Below, one piece after another: positions 26,063-36,219 of a stretch of 64,000 bases of DNA (within the stretch, counting starts at the first letter, position 1; each line of letters begins with the position of its first letter). This DNA is from SMWN01 sp965261165. Lineage in GTDB: Bacteria > Pseudomonadota > Gammaproteobacteria > Eutrophobiales > Eutrophobiaceae. The translations under genes and the position numbers were made by a program. Location of the stretch: positions 1,240,001 to 1,304,000 of the forward strand of contig OZ253445.1 in assembly GCA_965261165.1 (NCBI GenBank), in the 5' to 3' direction. The notes below the pieces were generated by a model. That model made no database searches. It was not told the origin of the DNA and was given only the letters and a program-made list of their open reading frames with translations.

Positions 26063-26848
26063 CTATTGATTTTTCTCATAGTAGGCGTTTGCTAGTTGGA
26101 TAAAATTATCAATGGAGAGGCTTTCTGCTCGTGCCCCAGGGTTAATGCCCAAATTGATTATTTGTTGTTCATCAAGAATCCTTTTTAAACAATTCTTTAG
26201 TGTTTTTCTTTTTTGGGAGAATGCTTGCTTGACAACGTGCGCAAAATGAGGATAGTCCAAAATCCGATTTAAAAGCTTGTCGTAGGGGTCTAATTTTATA
26301 ACCGCTGACATGACTTTGGGTGGCGGAGAAAAGGCACCGGGACCGACGGTAAACAATTTCTCAACATAACAATTTGCCTGAACCATCGCAGACAGACGGC
26401 CAAAATCCTTGTTGCCAGGTGAAGCACATATGCGATCAATGACTTCTTCCTGAAGCATGAATACCATATCATCGATGACATGATTATTTTCCAGTAAATG
26501 AAAAATTAAAGGCGTTGAAATATTGTAGGGCAGGTTGCCTATGATACGTAAATGCTGATTATCTAACTCCTCAAAGTCATAAGTCAGCGCATCCAGACAG
26601 TGAACAGTGAGCTTATCTTCAGCCTCGTATTTTTTAGTCAGAGCCTGTGCTAAATCCCTGTCAATTTCAAGGACGTGCAGTTTATCGACTTGTTCTATTA
26701 ATGGAGCTGTAAGTGCACTTTTGCCAGGACCAATCTCAATGATTGTCTGATGAGACTGTGGATTGATGACGGTGATAATACGCTGAATAATATTCTGGTC
26801 GTGGAGGAAATGCTGGCCAAATCTTTTCCTTGCTCTATGTTCGGCCAT
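26063..26848 (-). CDS. rsmA: 16S rRNA dimethyladenosine transferase
   Basis: Dimethylates two adjacent adenosines in the 3' hairpin of 16S rRNA during 30S maturation. 261 aa with RKRFGQHFLHDQNIIQRI, SAM motif I IEIGPGKSALT, VLEIDRDLA, catalytic motif IV NLPYNISTPL and the C-terminal PKVMSAVI and FSQKRKTLKN segments. Last gene of the lptD-surA-pdxA-rsmA run; apaG and apaH, which often follow, are absent. Confidence 0.97.
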   Translation of the reverse strand: MAEHRARKRFGQHFLHDQNIIQRIITVINPQSHQTIIEIGPGKSALTAPLIEQVDKLHVLEIDRDLAQALTKKYEAEDKLTVHCLDALTYDFEELDNQHLRIIGNLPYNISTPLIFHLLENNHVIDDMVFMLQEEVIDRICASPGNKDFGRLSAMVQANCYVEKLFTVGPGAFSPPPKVMSAVIKLDPYDKLLNRILDYPHFAHVVKQAFSQKRKTLKNCLKRILDEQQIINLGINPGARAESLSIDNFIQLANAYYEKNQ

Positions 26849-26864
26849 TAAGTTATTTTAGCTG

Positions 26865-27902
26865 TTAAGAATATAATGGGGATATTAAATTTACTGAAGC
26901 AGATTTTTCGCAGTTATTACATATCATATCTATCGCGCACTGAACGGCTTCCATCAAACTTGATGAGGATGCCTTCCCTGTGCCTGCCAGATGCAGTGCC
27001 GTGCCATGGTCAACGGAAGTTCTGACTATGGGCAGTCCCAGTGTGATATTGACTGTTTTACCAAACCCCAGAGATTTTAAAACAGGCAGCCCCTGATCAT
27101 GATACATGGCGATAGTGACATCAAAGTCATCAATCATTTCCGGCGTGAAGGCAGTGTCTGCCGGCTGAGGCCCTGTTATATTTAAGCCCTGATTTTTTAA
27201 TGTATTTATAACAGGGATAATAATTTCATCTTCTTCATATCCCAAATGGCCTCTCTCACCAGCATGTGGATTCAGAGCACAAACCAGAATACGTGGATGT
27301 TGGATTGAGAATCTAGCACGGAGATCGTCATAGACTATTTGAATAACTTGAGTTAGCTCATCTTTGGTGATAGCCCTGCTTACCTCTGACAAGGGCAGGT
27401 GAGTTGTAACCAATGCAACTCGTAATACATTATTTACCAGCATCATGACAGGACTGGCTTGATGACAAAGGTTGGCAAGAAATTCTGTATGACCACTGAA
27501 TGCAATACCAGCATCATTAATAATCGATTTTTGAACTGGGGCCGTGACCATGGCATCGAATTTATTATCTAGACAGGCTAGACAGGCTGTTTTTAACAGG
27601 TTGAGAACGTATTTAGCATTATGTGAATCAAGCCTTCCCGCAACAGCAGGTATTGTGGTTTTAATCGGGATTATTCTAAGGCTTTTGGCAATATGTTTTT
27701 GTTTGTGGGCAATATCAAATTCAATCAATGACAGGGGAAGCCCCAATGCCGATGCTCGATCCTGCAATAAGTCTGGGTCACCTATGCTAACAATATCAGC
27801 ATTAATATTTTTCTGGGCAATTTGAATTGTGATATCAGGGCCAATGCCTGCAGGTTCACCTGTTGTTATAATAATACGTGGTAGCTCAGTGTTAGCTCTC
27901 AT
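26865..27902 (-). CDS. pdxA: 4-hydroxythreonine-4-phosphate dehydrogenase
   Basis: Step of pyridoxal phosphate synthesis. About 345 aa with ITTGEPAGIGPDI at the N-terminus, SGHTEFLA, NPHAGERGHLGYEED, GPQPADTAFTPE and the metal-ligand MYHDQGLPVLKSLGF and RTSVDHGTALHLAG. I place the start at 27902, where ATGAGAGC overlaps the surA stop by 11 bp; two upstream Met codons lie inside surA. Confidence 0.96.
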   Translation of the reverse strand: MRANTELPRIIITTGEPAGIGPDITIQIAQKNINADIVSIGDPDLLQDRASALGLPLSLIEFDIAHKQKHIAKSLRIIPIKTTIPAVAGRLDSHNAKYVLNLLKTACLACLDNKFDAMVTAPVQKSIINDAGIAFSGHTEFLANLCHQASPVMMLVNNVLRVALVTTHLPLSEVSRAITKDELTQVIQIVYDDLRARFSIQHPRILVCALNPHAGERGHLGYEEDEIIIPVINTLKNQGLNITGPQPADTAFTPEMIDDFDVTIAMYHDQGLPVLKSLGFGKTVNITLGLPIVRTSVDHGTALHLAGTGKASSSSLMEAVQCAIDMICNNCEKSASVNLISPLYS

Positions 27903-29184
27903 CCAGTCGGTACTCAATATAGGCCTCATCACGTAGGTGTCTTAACCAGTTTTGGTGAGCCTCCTCAGATTTTCTTCTGCGAATTTCTTCTGATGCTTTT
28001 TTTCGTCTGGCATTTTCAGTATTGTCATGTTCTCTACGTTCCAGTACTTGAAGAATATGCCAGCCGAATTGCGTTTTGAAGGGTTCACTGATTTCATTAA
28101 TATTGAGTTGATTCATTACGTTTTCAAATTGTGGCGCCAATTCACCAGGGCTTGACCAGCCGAGATCGCCTCCATCAGCTGCACTGATCTTGTCATCTGA
28201 GTGGGCTTTGGCCAATTTAGTAAAATCATCTCCACCTTCAAGGCGGGTTTTCAATTGTTCTAGTCTGATTTTAGCATTATCTTCTGTTGTTATCTCATCT
28301 ACTTTAATCAGTATATGGCGAGCATTGGTCTGTGTGATTATGTGTTTTTCACTGCTTCGTACATCAGTTAATTTGACAATGTGAAAACCGGATGGACTTT
28401 GAATCAAGTCACTGATATCACCTTTTTCCATAGTGGCGATCTCGGCGTTAAAGAGTGTAGGGATTTCATTCTTTTTACGCCAGTCTAGCTCGCCGCCTTC
28501 GAGTGCTCGTTGACCATCCGATGCAGTCGTTGCCATGGTCATAAAGTCCTGTCCTGCATTTAAATCTTTAAGTATCTTTGTTGCAAACAGTCTGGTCTGT
28601 TCTTCTTCATTTGGGGTCGGGGCTTCTGGTAAAGATATGAGTATGTGACTAAGCTGATATTCTGTTTCTGTCTCTCCCTGAAATTTCAGATTGGAGAGGG
28701 CATTGTCAATTTCTCTACTGGTGATTGAAATACGGTTATCTACCTGGCGCTGGCGTAACCGAGAAATGATAATTTCGTCACGTATATTTTCCCTGAATTG
28801 TTCATAACTAAGTCCATCTTTCTCGAGTATTTCTTTAAACTGACTTAAATTAACCTTGTTGCTTGCTGCAATGTTATTGATTGCCCTGTTTAATGTTTCG
28901 TCATCAACACGGATTCCTGTTTCCTCAGCTCGCTGTAGCTGAATCTTTGACAGGATCATGCGTTCCAGCACCTGGTCTTCTAGGACACTCAAAGAAGGGA
29001 GTGTCATACCCTTTTGTTTCATTTGACTAATCACGGTACGTAATTGTATATCAAGCTCGCTTTGCATGATGATGTCTTTCTCAACAACAGCAACAATACG
29101 ATCCAGTGCTATGTCTGCGGCCAAGGAAAATGTTTGTAAAGTAAGGAAGCCTGCCAATAGCAGGCGTATAGAATGAAGTTTCAA
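27892..29184 (-). CDS. surA: Periplasmic chaperone and peptidyl-prolyl isomerase SurA
   Basis: Escorts outer-membrane proteins, including LptD, to the Bam complex. 430 aa with signal peptide (SIRLLLAGFLTLQTFSLAAD), the SurA N domain (LDRIVAVVEKDIIMQSELD), and two parvulin domains starting near YQLSHILISLPEAP and TNARHILIKVDEI. Each contains DGGDLGW- or EGGELDW-type motifs. It follows lptD after one base, so translation is likely coupled. Confidence 0.95.
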   Translation of the reverse strand: MKLHSIRLLLAGFLTLQTFSLAADIALDRIVAVVEKDIIMQSELDIQLRTVISQMKQKGMTLPSLSVLEDQVLERMILSKIQLQRAEETGIRVDDETLNRAINNIAASNKVNLSQFKEILEKDGLSYEQFRENIRDEIIISRLRQRQVDNRISITSREIDNALSNLKFQGETETEYQLSHILISLPEAPTPNEEEQTRLFATKILKDLNAGQDFMTMATTASDGQRALEGGELDWRKKNEIPTLFNAEIATMEKGDISDLIQSPSGFHIVKLTDVRSSEKHIITQTNARHILIKVDEITTEDNAKIRLEQLKTRLEGGDDFTKLAKAHSDDKISAADGGDLGWSSPGELAPQFENVMNQLNINEISEPFKTQFGWHILQVLERREHDNTENARRKKASEEIRRRKSEEAHQNWLRHLRDEAYIEYRLDES

Positions 29185-29185
29185 C

Positions 29186-31459
29186 TTATAAATCGCTCTC
29201 GTATCCGGGGATTCTTTGTTTTAGGAAGTCTACTGTTTTATGGCCAATACCCGACAGTCCTTTTAGCTCAAATTGTAAAAATATACCCGTATCAAAGCTT
29301 CCGTCTATATTTGTCAGGAACCTGCGCGCAACTGCTCGGAAGCCCCAGCAACAGCTATCATATTCAACGCCACCAAAAATTTCCAATGATTTTCTCTCAG
29401 GAACTGTGTAATTCCATCTGCCGATCATGCTCCAATTTTGATTGAGCGACCAATGCAATGAAATATCACTCTGCTCAATATTTACTAGATTAGTGCTACG
29501 ATTGGAGGTATCACGAACATGGTAGCTAAAATTGATTATCTTATTTGTGGCTGGTTTATATTGGATTTGTGCGAACGATTTTTCTATCGTGTTTGAGTTT
29601 GGGTCCCATTGTAGATCGCCTATGAGTCTCCAGTGACGAAATAACGTCGTACTAATTTCTGCAAGAATCGGCGAGCTATGGTCATCAAGTATTTTACTAT
29701 CTGGCAAAATCACTTTTCTGTCATTCAGATAATAAATTTGTCCCAAACTTACATAGGCTTTTTCTTTCCCTGTGTCATGGTCTATCAGGCGTGACGTTAA
29801 TGCCAACGTGAATTGATTAGCGTCACCAAGACGGTCATTGCCACTAAAACGATCTTCCCTGAACAGTGAATCAAAGGAAAGATCATACAGGTCGGTGTCA
29901 AAAATAGGTAAATCATCCTGGTTTTCTTCCGGGATGTAAAAATAGAAAAGCCTAGGTTCGAGTGTTTGTAAAGATTTCTTGCCAAACAAGGAAAAATCAC
30001 GTTCGAGGAAAACGCCACTATCAATACTTAGTATAGGCAATAAACGGCTGGGATTAGACTCGAATGAACCTGCATTATGTAAATCATATTGTGTGTAATG
30101 CAGGCCAAGTTTTGGTGTTAAAAATGTGGATGCTGTTCTACGGGTGTAACTAATAGATGGCGATAAATTAAATCTTGCTCCCGTGACGTTATCAGTCGAA
30201 ATAGAATTGTTATCACCACGATCAAAATAGGTAAACTCACTACTAAGCATATAATGGAATTTGTTATTGCCGCCGAGAGAATATGCATTGAAATTAATTT
30301 GAGGCAAACGCTTGTAAGGTCTATCTACAGCAGCAATGGTTTGATAACTTTCTAACCTCGCGTTAGCATTCCACCAACTTCCGGCATATGAAATATCCCC
30401 ACGCTGTTGTAAAAAGCGTGTGCTGGCAACACCAAGGGAAGAGCCAAAATCTTCAAAATACTTTTTGTCTGAGACTCGGTTGTAGTTCAGTGAGAAATTA
30501 CCTCTGTCTGCGAATACATGCTGATATTTCAAGTCAATCAAGTTTCTCTTCTTGTCATCAAATTGGTTGTCATTAGGGAGGTATTCAGCGTTGAGTGTGC
30601 TTGTGCTATTTTTTGATGCATGACGAAATTCCCCAATCAGCATGACACCACTGTCAGTAAGTAATCTGGGGGTCAATGTTACATCCATTTGTGGGGCGAT
30701 ATTCCAATAAAATGGTGTGCGTGTTTCAAAACCATTTCTATTCGAATTTCCTAATCCAGGCGTTAAAAATCCTGTTTTCCTTTTCTTACTTAAAGGGAAG
30801 GAAATATAGGGACTATAAAACACAGGTATATCTTTAATTTTAAGCACGACATTCTTGGCGCTACCCCGTTCTTCGACGTGCTCAAGATTAATTTCATCAG
30901 CAGATAATGCCCAGAATTTGTTTTCTGGGTCGCAGGTACTGTAGTCGGCATTCCTTAAATTGGTCTCTATTCCCATCTTCATTTCCAGATCGGCACTTTG
31001 TCCCCGTCCGTGATCATCCTTGATGATATATCTAATATTTTCAAATTGACCGGTGTCTGTGTTGAATTCGATGTGGCCCTTATCGGCTTGCAGGTAGATC
31101 GATTCATCCCAATATTGGATATTATCTTCTAAGTCAGCGGTATCATTTATTTGGTTAAATTGAACATGGTCAGATCGAATTTGTTGATCATCATGTGTGA
31201 TCTCAACATTTCCATCCAGCATTGAAATCCCTTCTGCTTCCAAGTCAGCATCATCTGCTGCAACATGCAGATCATGAGGCATCAGCCCTACTTCAACCAT
31301 TGGCCGAGCGGGGATGTTTAACAAGTCCGCGCATAGAGGCCAGCTTGACTCTTGCTGAGCTAATTCTAGCCCATCCGCCCAAGCGGACATGATCGGAGCC
31401 AAAAATATGGGCGTGACCGCAAACGATACCATGAAATATTTATTCAATATTCTTTTCAC
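29186..31459 (-). CDS. lptD: LPS assembly protein LptD
   Basis: Outer-membrane beta barrel that inserts lipopolysaccharide with LptE. 757 aa with a signal peptide, the periplasmic OstA/jellyroll domain (about 60-215) and a large C-terminal barrel. The four disulphide cysteines are retained: Cys43, one in YSTCDPENKFW, and the adjacent pair Cys703-Cys704. This indicates the normal two-step oxidative assembly. It heads the lptD-surA-pdxA-rsmA operon. Confidence 0.95.
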   Translation of the reverse strand: MKRILNKYFMVSFAVTPIFLAPIMSAWADGLELAQQESSWPLCADLLNIPARPMVEVGLMPHDLHVAADDADLEAEGISMLDGNVEITHDDQQIRSDHVQFNQINDTADLEDNIQYWDESIYLQADKGHIEFNTDTGQFENIRYIIKDDHGRGQSADLEMKMGIETNLRNADYSTCDPENKFWALSADEINLEHVEERGSAKNVVLKIKDIPVFYSPYISFPLSKKRKTGFLTPGLGNSNRNGFETRTPFYWNIAPQMDVTLTPRLLTDSGVMLIGEFRHASKNSTSTLNAEYLPNDNQFDDKKRNLIDLKYQHVFADRGNFSLNYNRVSDKKYFEDFGSSLGVASTRFLQQRGDISYAGSWWNANARLESYQTIAAVDRPYKRLPQINFNAYSLGGNNKFHYMLSSEFTYFDRGDNNSISTDNVTGARFNLSPSISYTRRTASTFLTPKLGLHYTQYDLHNAGSFESNPSRLLPILSIDSGVFLERDFSLFGKKSLQTLEPRLFYFYIPEENQDDLPIFDTDLYDLSFDSLFREDRFSGNDRLGDANQFTLALTSRLIDHDTGKEKAYVSLGQIYYLNDRKVILPDSKILDDHSSPILAEISTTLFRHWRLIGDLQWDPNSNTIEKSFAQIQYKPATNKIINFSYHVRDTSNRSTNLVNIEQSDISLHWSLNQNWSMIGRWNYTVPERKSLEIFGGVEYDSCCWGFRAVARRFLTNIDGSFDTGIFLQFELKGLSGIGHKTVDFLKQRIPGYESDL

Positions 31460-32030
31460 CGTGTCCCATTATTTTTTGTCGTCGGCAGGGCGATTTCCCT
31501 GTGGCAATGGACATTACAATGCAATGCCTCAAGTAATATCCCAATGTAATATTATGGAAGTAATTTTGTAACCTCTTGATTATAGTGTGATTTTAAAATC
31601 CATGATAGCCTTGGGAGAAGGTTTTTTTAAACTTAATAATTGTTTACCCAGACGGAAATATGTAATGTGGCTTCTCAAGTTTAAATTGTATCCCTTTAAT
31701 TTTTAGGTGAATAAACAAGATGAAATTTATTCATATCTGGCATTTCGATAATATAATTGAATGCGGGTTGGGCTCCAGATATTTATCAGGATCCATTTAC
31801 TATGTGAAACACTGCGATAATCTCCTTAGCGGGTCTTCAAGCGAAATGTCAGGCGCATTCCGCCTGAGCTATAAATGAAAAAGTGGGAGTAGTAATAATA
31901 TTTTCAGATCATGAGTGCGTATTACTTGTTTTAGCGTCGTTATTATTGAAATAGTTATCGTAGTATTGACCACGCTCCATTTTTTTCGATACTCATGATT
32001 TTAGCTTTGTCGCCATTAATTCAGCTCAGC
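31460..32030. other. Long intergenic region between lptD and the hopanoid operon
   Basis: About 570 bp without a gene on either strand. It must hold the lptD promoter at its left end. The hairpin TCAGGCG-CATTC-CGCCTGA around 31849-31867 has no T-run. Nothing else is recognised; envelope-stress promoter motifs were not evident. Confidence 0.5.
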
Positions 32031-32636
32031 TTAAAGCTTTTTGAATCGATACCAAGTAAATAAGGCAAATACAGGTGCACCTACTGAAGCCCCAATCAGA
32101 AAAGGTGGGTGTAGATTGAACCAAACAACGGGCGCGAAGAGATACAAGACATCATCGAAATCAAACCCTGCAAACCCTGCATAGGCTTTTTCTCCGGCAT
32201 CTTTCTGCGCTTGGTCAATTTTTTCAGCAAGAATTTCAGCGGCAATCACACCAGCGGCTGCACAGATTCCCATGACTATCGTCCAGAGCCCAAGTCCTAT
32301 ATCTAGGAAAGTTGTATTTCTCAGACCAATCCCGATGCCGATAAAAAATAATGCAGTAACAAATACGTCTGAAAAATAATCATATTGATGCCCCCATGGG
32401 CTGGTCTTACCACTGACGCGAGCCAGTTCACCATCTGCGCGATCCAGAAAGGCAGACAATATCCATAATAGACCGCCATAGAGGTTCCATTCTGTTATGC
32501 CGATGGCAAACAAACCGCAAGCAGCGATGCCAGTGATTAATCTTAACGTCGTTAGATGATTTGGTGTGATCGGGGTATTAACAAGCGGGAGAATGCAAAC
32601 CCGTGCTATTTTATGCGTCCAGGAATCGCCGACCAT
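32031..32636 (-). CDS. CDP-alcohol phosphatidyltransferase family protein
   Basis: 201-aa membrane enzyme of the CDP-alcohol phosphotransferase family. The catalytic motif appears as DGELARVSGKTSPWGHQYDY followed by FSD. This is the D-G-x2-A-R-x8-G-x3-D-x3-D pattern with His-Gln inserted before the third Asp. Several helices follow. It is the last gene of the hopanoid hpn cluster, 12 bp after hpnK, so a role in lipid head-group transfer in hopanoid-producing membranes is possible but not shown. Confidence 0.82.
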   Translation of the reverse strand: MVGDSWTHKIARVCILPLVNTPITPNHLTTLRLITGIAACGLFAIGITEWNLYGGLLWILSAFLDRADGELARVSGKTSPWGHQYDYFSDVFVTALFFIGIGIGLRNTTFLDIGLGLWTIVMGICAAAGVIAAEILAEKIDQAQKDAGEKAYAGFAGFDFDDVLYLFAPVVWFNLHPPFLIGASVGAPVFALFTWYRFKKL

Positions 32637-32648
32637 TCTCGAATATCA

Positions 32649-33500
32649 CTATGATTTGCCAAAGCTGGTTAATTCGATGGAGAATTTTTCAACGATACGT
32701 TTGATGCGTGGGTGAACAAGCGCCTTATATTCTGCCTCAAACTCATAATCTTTGGCTGCTGGGTCAACGGCATCCCATGATCCTGTGGCGGGATGCAGAT
32801 AAATTTCAGATAGACCATTTTCAAGATTAGGAAGTATGCGTACCAGTGTGTTGAGATTCATGTGACCTGTATGATGGAGGCCGAAAAGGTTTGTATTAAA
32901 TTTAATATTGTTCTCGGCAAGTTGTTTCTTCATTCTATAAGTAAATGGTTTCAGCAATAACCAAGTCGCAAGTCGCGTAATCTTTTCTTTGGGAGTATCT
33001 ATTAGTGACTTTAACGGTTTCTCTTCAGGAACTCGTACAGCATCCATTCCATAATCTTTCCCAATCTCCATGATTGCATCAAATATGACAGGATGAAGGT
33101 GCATGTGATTGTGTGTATTCACATGATCAAGACGTAGTCCAGTAGCTTTAAATGCTTCGAACTGCGCACGGATTTCATCTTTCAATTGTTGCTTAACATT
33201 GGCATTAAAAAACATCTTGATGCCACTGCTAACAAGCTTATTTGAAAATTCACTATCAGCATTGACAAGATCAGGAATATTGCTTGCTGACAGGCATGAG
33301 CGACCGTTAGATAAGACCAGATGCAAACCAATATTAAGTGTAGGCAGTTGCTTGGCTCGTGCAACCGCATCATCTACTTTGGGCGCAGCAACCATCAAAC
33401 TGGCGCTGGTTAAGATGCCTTTTTGATGCGCCTGTTCAACAGCCTCATTTACTGGAACTGACAGGCCAAAATCGTCACCTGTCACGATTAACTGTTTCAG
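32649..33500 (-). CDS. hpnK: Hopanoid biosynthesis protein HpnK (YdjC-like deacetylase)
   Basis: YdjC/ChbG-fold deacetylase, HpnK group, thought to deacetylate the N-acetylglucosaminyl hopanoid made by HpnI. Metal-site motifs are TGDDFGLS near the start, GLHLVLSNG, and the HVNTHNHMHLHP histidine cluster; YLHPATG lies toward the end. The family start is M-K-x-L-I-x-x-GDDFG. That places initiation at a CTG (33500) overlapping the hpnJ stop as CTGA, giving KQLIVTGDDFG. The alternative GTG at 33485 gives a shorter protein. Confidence 0.88.
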   Translation of the reverse strand: MKQLIVTGDDFGLSVPVNEAVEQAHQKGILTSASLMVAAPKVDDAVARAKQLPTLNIGLHLVLSNGRSCLSASNIPDLVNADSEFSNKLVSSGIKMFFNANVKQQLKDEIRAQFEAFKATGLRLDHVNTHNHMHLHPVIFDAIMEIGKDYGMDAVRVPEEKPLKSLIDTPKEKITRLATWLLLKPFTYRMKKQLAENNIKFNTNLFGLHHTGHMNLNTLVRILPNLENGLSEIYLHPATGSWDAVDPAAKDYEFEAEYKALVHPRIKRIVEKFSIELTSFGKS

Positions 33501-34918
33501 GCTGCACTCTCCCTGATAAAAAGGAATTTAAAGAATTCCACGCCTTCACGAAGGCGACGCTTCATGACTTCCCAATCCTGACACATCTCGAAAAATAGTG
33601 ATGCCATCTTCCATGGGCGGAAATAGAAACGTTTGTAGAAATTATCAACAGCTTCAAAAATATCATCACTAGGGAGGTGCGGATAATTCAATACAGAATG
33701 TTGGACACCATTATCACCCACCAGAGTTGTATCATCAATCAACCAACCGTTCTCAATCGATTGTTTGTAAAGAAATGTTCCGGGATAAGCAGCAGGCAGT
33801 GATACCTGAATGGTTTGTGGATTCAGTTCCTGCGCATATTTAATTGATTCTTCAATGGTCTCCTTTGTTTCACCTGGAAGGCCAACGATGAAAGTCCCAT
33901 GAATGAGGATACCTAGCTTATGACAGTCCTTAGTAAATTGACGTGAGATATCTGTGCGAATACCTTTCTTGATGTTTATCAGAATTTGTTGATTACCAGA
34001 TTCATAACCAACCAGTAACAGACGCAGGCCATTATCTTTCATTATCTTCAGTGTTTCGTAAGGAACATTGGCCTTCGCATTACAAGACCATATGATGCCC
34101 AACTTGCCAATCTCTTTTGCTAATGCTTCTACATGTTCGATGTTGTCAGTTAGCGTATCATCGTCAAAGAAAAATTCTTTAACCTCAGGAAAATTATCTC
34201 TCGCATAAGTTAATTCGCCGATAATATTATCAACCGAACGGGTACGATAATTATGACCAGAAATCGTTTGTGGCCAGAGACAGAAAGTACAACGAGATTT
34301 ACAACCTCTGCCAGTATAGAAAGACATATACGGATGTAGCATATAGCCATTGTAGTAATTTTTTGTATCCAGATTTTCTTTATAGATTTTAGTTACCCAC
34401 GGCAGGGAATCCATATCTTCAATCAGTGCACGATCTTTATTGTGAACTGGTTTGCCATCTTTTTTATAGATAATGCCATCGACTTTTTTGAGTGGTTTAT
34501 CTTCAGCGATTTCCTTAATAGTGAAGTCAAATTCGTTACCCGCAACAAAATCAATCGCATCTGAAGCAAGCACGGTATGGTCAGGATTAACTGCAACATG
34601 TGGACCGCAAAAACCTATGAGCAATTTTGGATTTTCTTGCTTGAATGCTTCTGCAATTTTCACATCGTTTGGAAATGAAGGTGTGCTTGTATACAGCACT
34701 AGGAATTCATAATCAGTCGCCAGCGGTAAAACTTCTTTCAGCGTGATGTCTGCTGCTGGGGCATCGATTAGACGGCTGCCTTCAACCAGTGCTGATAGTT
34801 GAGCCAGCCATGTTGGATACCAGAAAGATTTTACTTCTCGTGTACATTGGTAACGAGAGCCGGCACCGCCATCAAATCCATTAAAAGAGGGTGGATTTAA
34901 AAATAATGTTTTTAACAT
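33497..34918 (-). CDS. hpnJ: Hopanoid biosynthesis radical SAM protein HpnJ
   Basis: 473-aa radical SAM enzyme with an N-terminal B12-binding-like domain and a CxxxCxxC cluster in GRGCKSRCTFCLW. HpnJ contracts the glucosamine ring to the cyclitol head of composite bacteriohopanetetrol (family knowledge). Other family features are ATSNDVKIAEAF-type N-terminal helices, LLLVGYESGNQQIL and GTFIVGLPGET. A strong AGGAG precedes the ATG at 34918. It lies between hpnI and hpnK in the canonical order. Confidence 0.93.
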   Translation of the reverse strand: MLKTLFLNPPSFNGFDGGAGSRYQCTREVKSFWYPTWLAQLSALVEGSRLIDAPAADITLKEVLPLATDYEFLVLYTSTPSFPNDVKIAEAFKQENPKLLIGFCGPHVAVNPDHTVLASDAIDFVAGNEFDFTIKEIAEDKPLKKVDGIIYKKDGKPVHNKDRALIEDMDSLPWVTKIYKENLDTKNYYNGYMLHPYMSFYTGRGCKSRCTFCLWPQTISGHNYRTRSVDNIIGELTYARDNFPEVKEFFFDDDTLTDNIEHVEALAKEIGKLGIIWSCNAKANVPYETLKIMKDNGLRLLLVGYESGNQQILINIKKGIRTDISRQFTKDCHKLGILIHGTFIVGLPGETKETIEESIKYAQELNPQTIQVSLPAAYPGTFLYKQSIENGWLIDDTTLVGDNGVQHSVLNYPHLPSDDIFEAVDNFYKRFYFRPWKMASLFFEMCQDWEVMKRRLREGVEFFKFLFIRESAA

Positions 34919-35002
34919 CCCGAGGGGGCTCCTAATTTTTCGTTAACTTACAGAACTAATGTTCGGTAGTTGCATGCGTGTTCTTAACTATCTTCGTTTG
35001 CC

Positions 35003-36196
35003 CTAGCTTCGCCAAAAGGGTTTCTCATCTGCTGCCACAGCTTCATGTATCAGACCATCATCATCCACAGAAAATGTGTGGTTTCTCCATTCAACCGAAT
35101 GTCCGGTAAAACTGACGATTCGGATGATGAATGAGAGCATATCTCTGACGGGAATAAGTAACAGTGCTCCCCGAGCATCCAAGTTAAGCGCGGATTTTAC
35201 CTGCAGGTGCAGCAAAATTCGAGCAGTAATCGTAACGCCAAGAATTGAGGTAGGCAAAAATACGTACTGGGTGAAGATTAGTGCGAATAATGCAGTCAAG
35301 CTGCCTATCGCTAATGTATCTGTCAGGAAGGTACCCAGATAGCCCAGTGGTTCAACAGTCCTTAGTGTCCTTGCCCATCGAAGTTCATGTAAAAACAATG
35401 ACTTATAGCTCGTTTCGTAAGATAGGTTGTCAACAATGGCATGGGATAGATGTATTTTATAGCCGCGTTCCGAGACCATTTGCCCCAACATATAATCGTC
35501 AGCCAGATAATCAGATAGCGCTTCGAAGCCACCAAAATCAGTCAATATTTCACGGCGTACGGCCATCGTTGCTCCCAGGCAGTAACTAATATCTTTCAGC
35601 GCATTAGAAATAAGCACTGAAGGCAGAAACCATTCATTAATAAACATGGCATTTAGCCTTGAAGCTAGGCCATTTTCGGCACGGCCGGAATATAAACAGG
35701 TGACAGCACCATTCGCCACGTTGGCAAACGGCGCAACGATATCATGCAGGTAGTTTTTGCCCGCCCGCATATCACTATCTGCAACCAGCAGAATGTCGTG
35801 TTTGGCTGAGGGAAACATATTAATCAGATTGGAAACCTTGTAGTTTGAGCCGTGTAGGCGTGTGTCGATGACCATTCCCAAATTTAATTCTGGATAATCT
35901 TGGATGATTTTCTCAATCACAGGAATGGCAGTGTCATCATCGCCGTGCAATCCAAAGATGATTTGGTATTCAGGGTAATCTTGCTGACAAAATGACCGCA
36001 AATTTTCGTCCATACCATGTTCTAAACCGCAGATGGGTTTAAGCACAGTGACTGGCGGTGTGAAGCTGGAGGGGATGCGGGATCTTTTTCTATTTTTACG
36101 GAGTTCGACGATGCAGAAGTTGGCGAACAATAGATAGCCGATTGCACAGAAGCTAATTAGCACCAGCAGATAAAATATGATTTCGTAATTATCCAT
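35003..36196 (-). CDS. hpnI: Hopanoid glycosyltransferase HpnI
   Basis: 397-aa GT2-type membrane glycosyltransferase, HpnI group, which adds N-acetylglucosamine to bacteriohopanetetrol. An N-terminal helix precedes PVTVLKPICGLEHGMDENLRSF, the donor site DSDMR, the acceptor region FGGFEALSDYLADDYMLG, and HELRWARTLR equivalent to the QxxRW motif; C-terminal helices follow. The start is ATG at 36196 (MDNYEI), not the TTG one codon earlier. Confidence 0.92.
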   Translation of the reverse strand: MDNYEIIFYLLVLISFCAIGYLLFANFCIVELRKNRKRSRIPSSFTPPVTVLKPICGLEHGMDENLRSFCQQDYPEYQIIFGLHGDDDTAIPVIEKIIQDYPELNLGMVIDTRLHGSNYKVSNLINMFPSAKHDILLVADSDMRAGKNYLHDIVAPFANVANGAVTCLYSGRAENGLASRLNAMFINEWFLPSVLISNALKDISYCLGATMAVRREILTDFGGFEALSDYLADDYMLGQMVSERGYKIHLSHAIVDNLSYETSYKSLFLHELRWARTLRTVEPLGYLGTFLTDTLAIGSLTALFALIFTQYVFLPTSILGVTITARILLHLQVKSALNLDARGALLLIPVRDMLSFIIRIVSFTGHSVEWRNHTFSVDDDGLIHEAVAADEKPFWRS

Positions 36197-36219
36197 CAAA
36201 AAACAGCTAATAGATTGAT

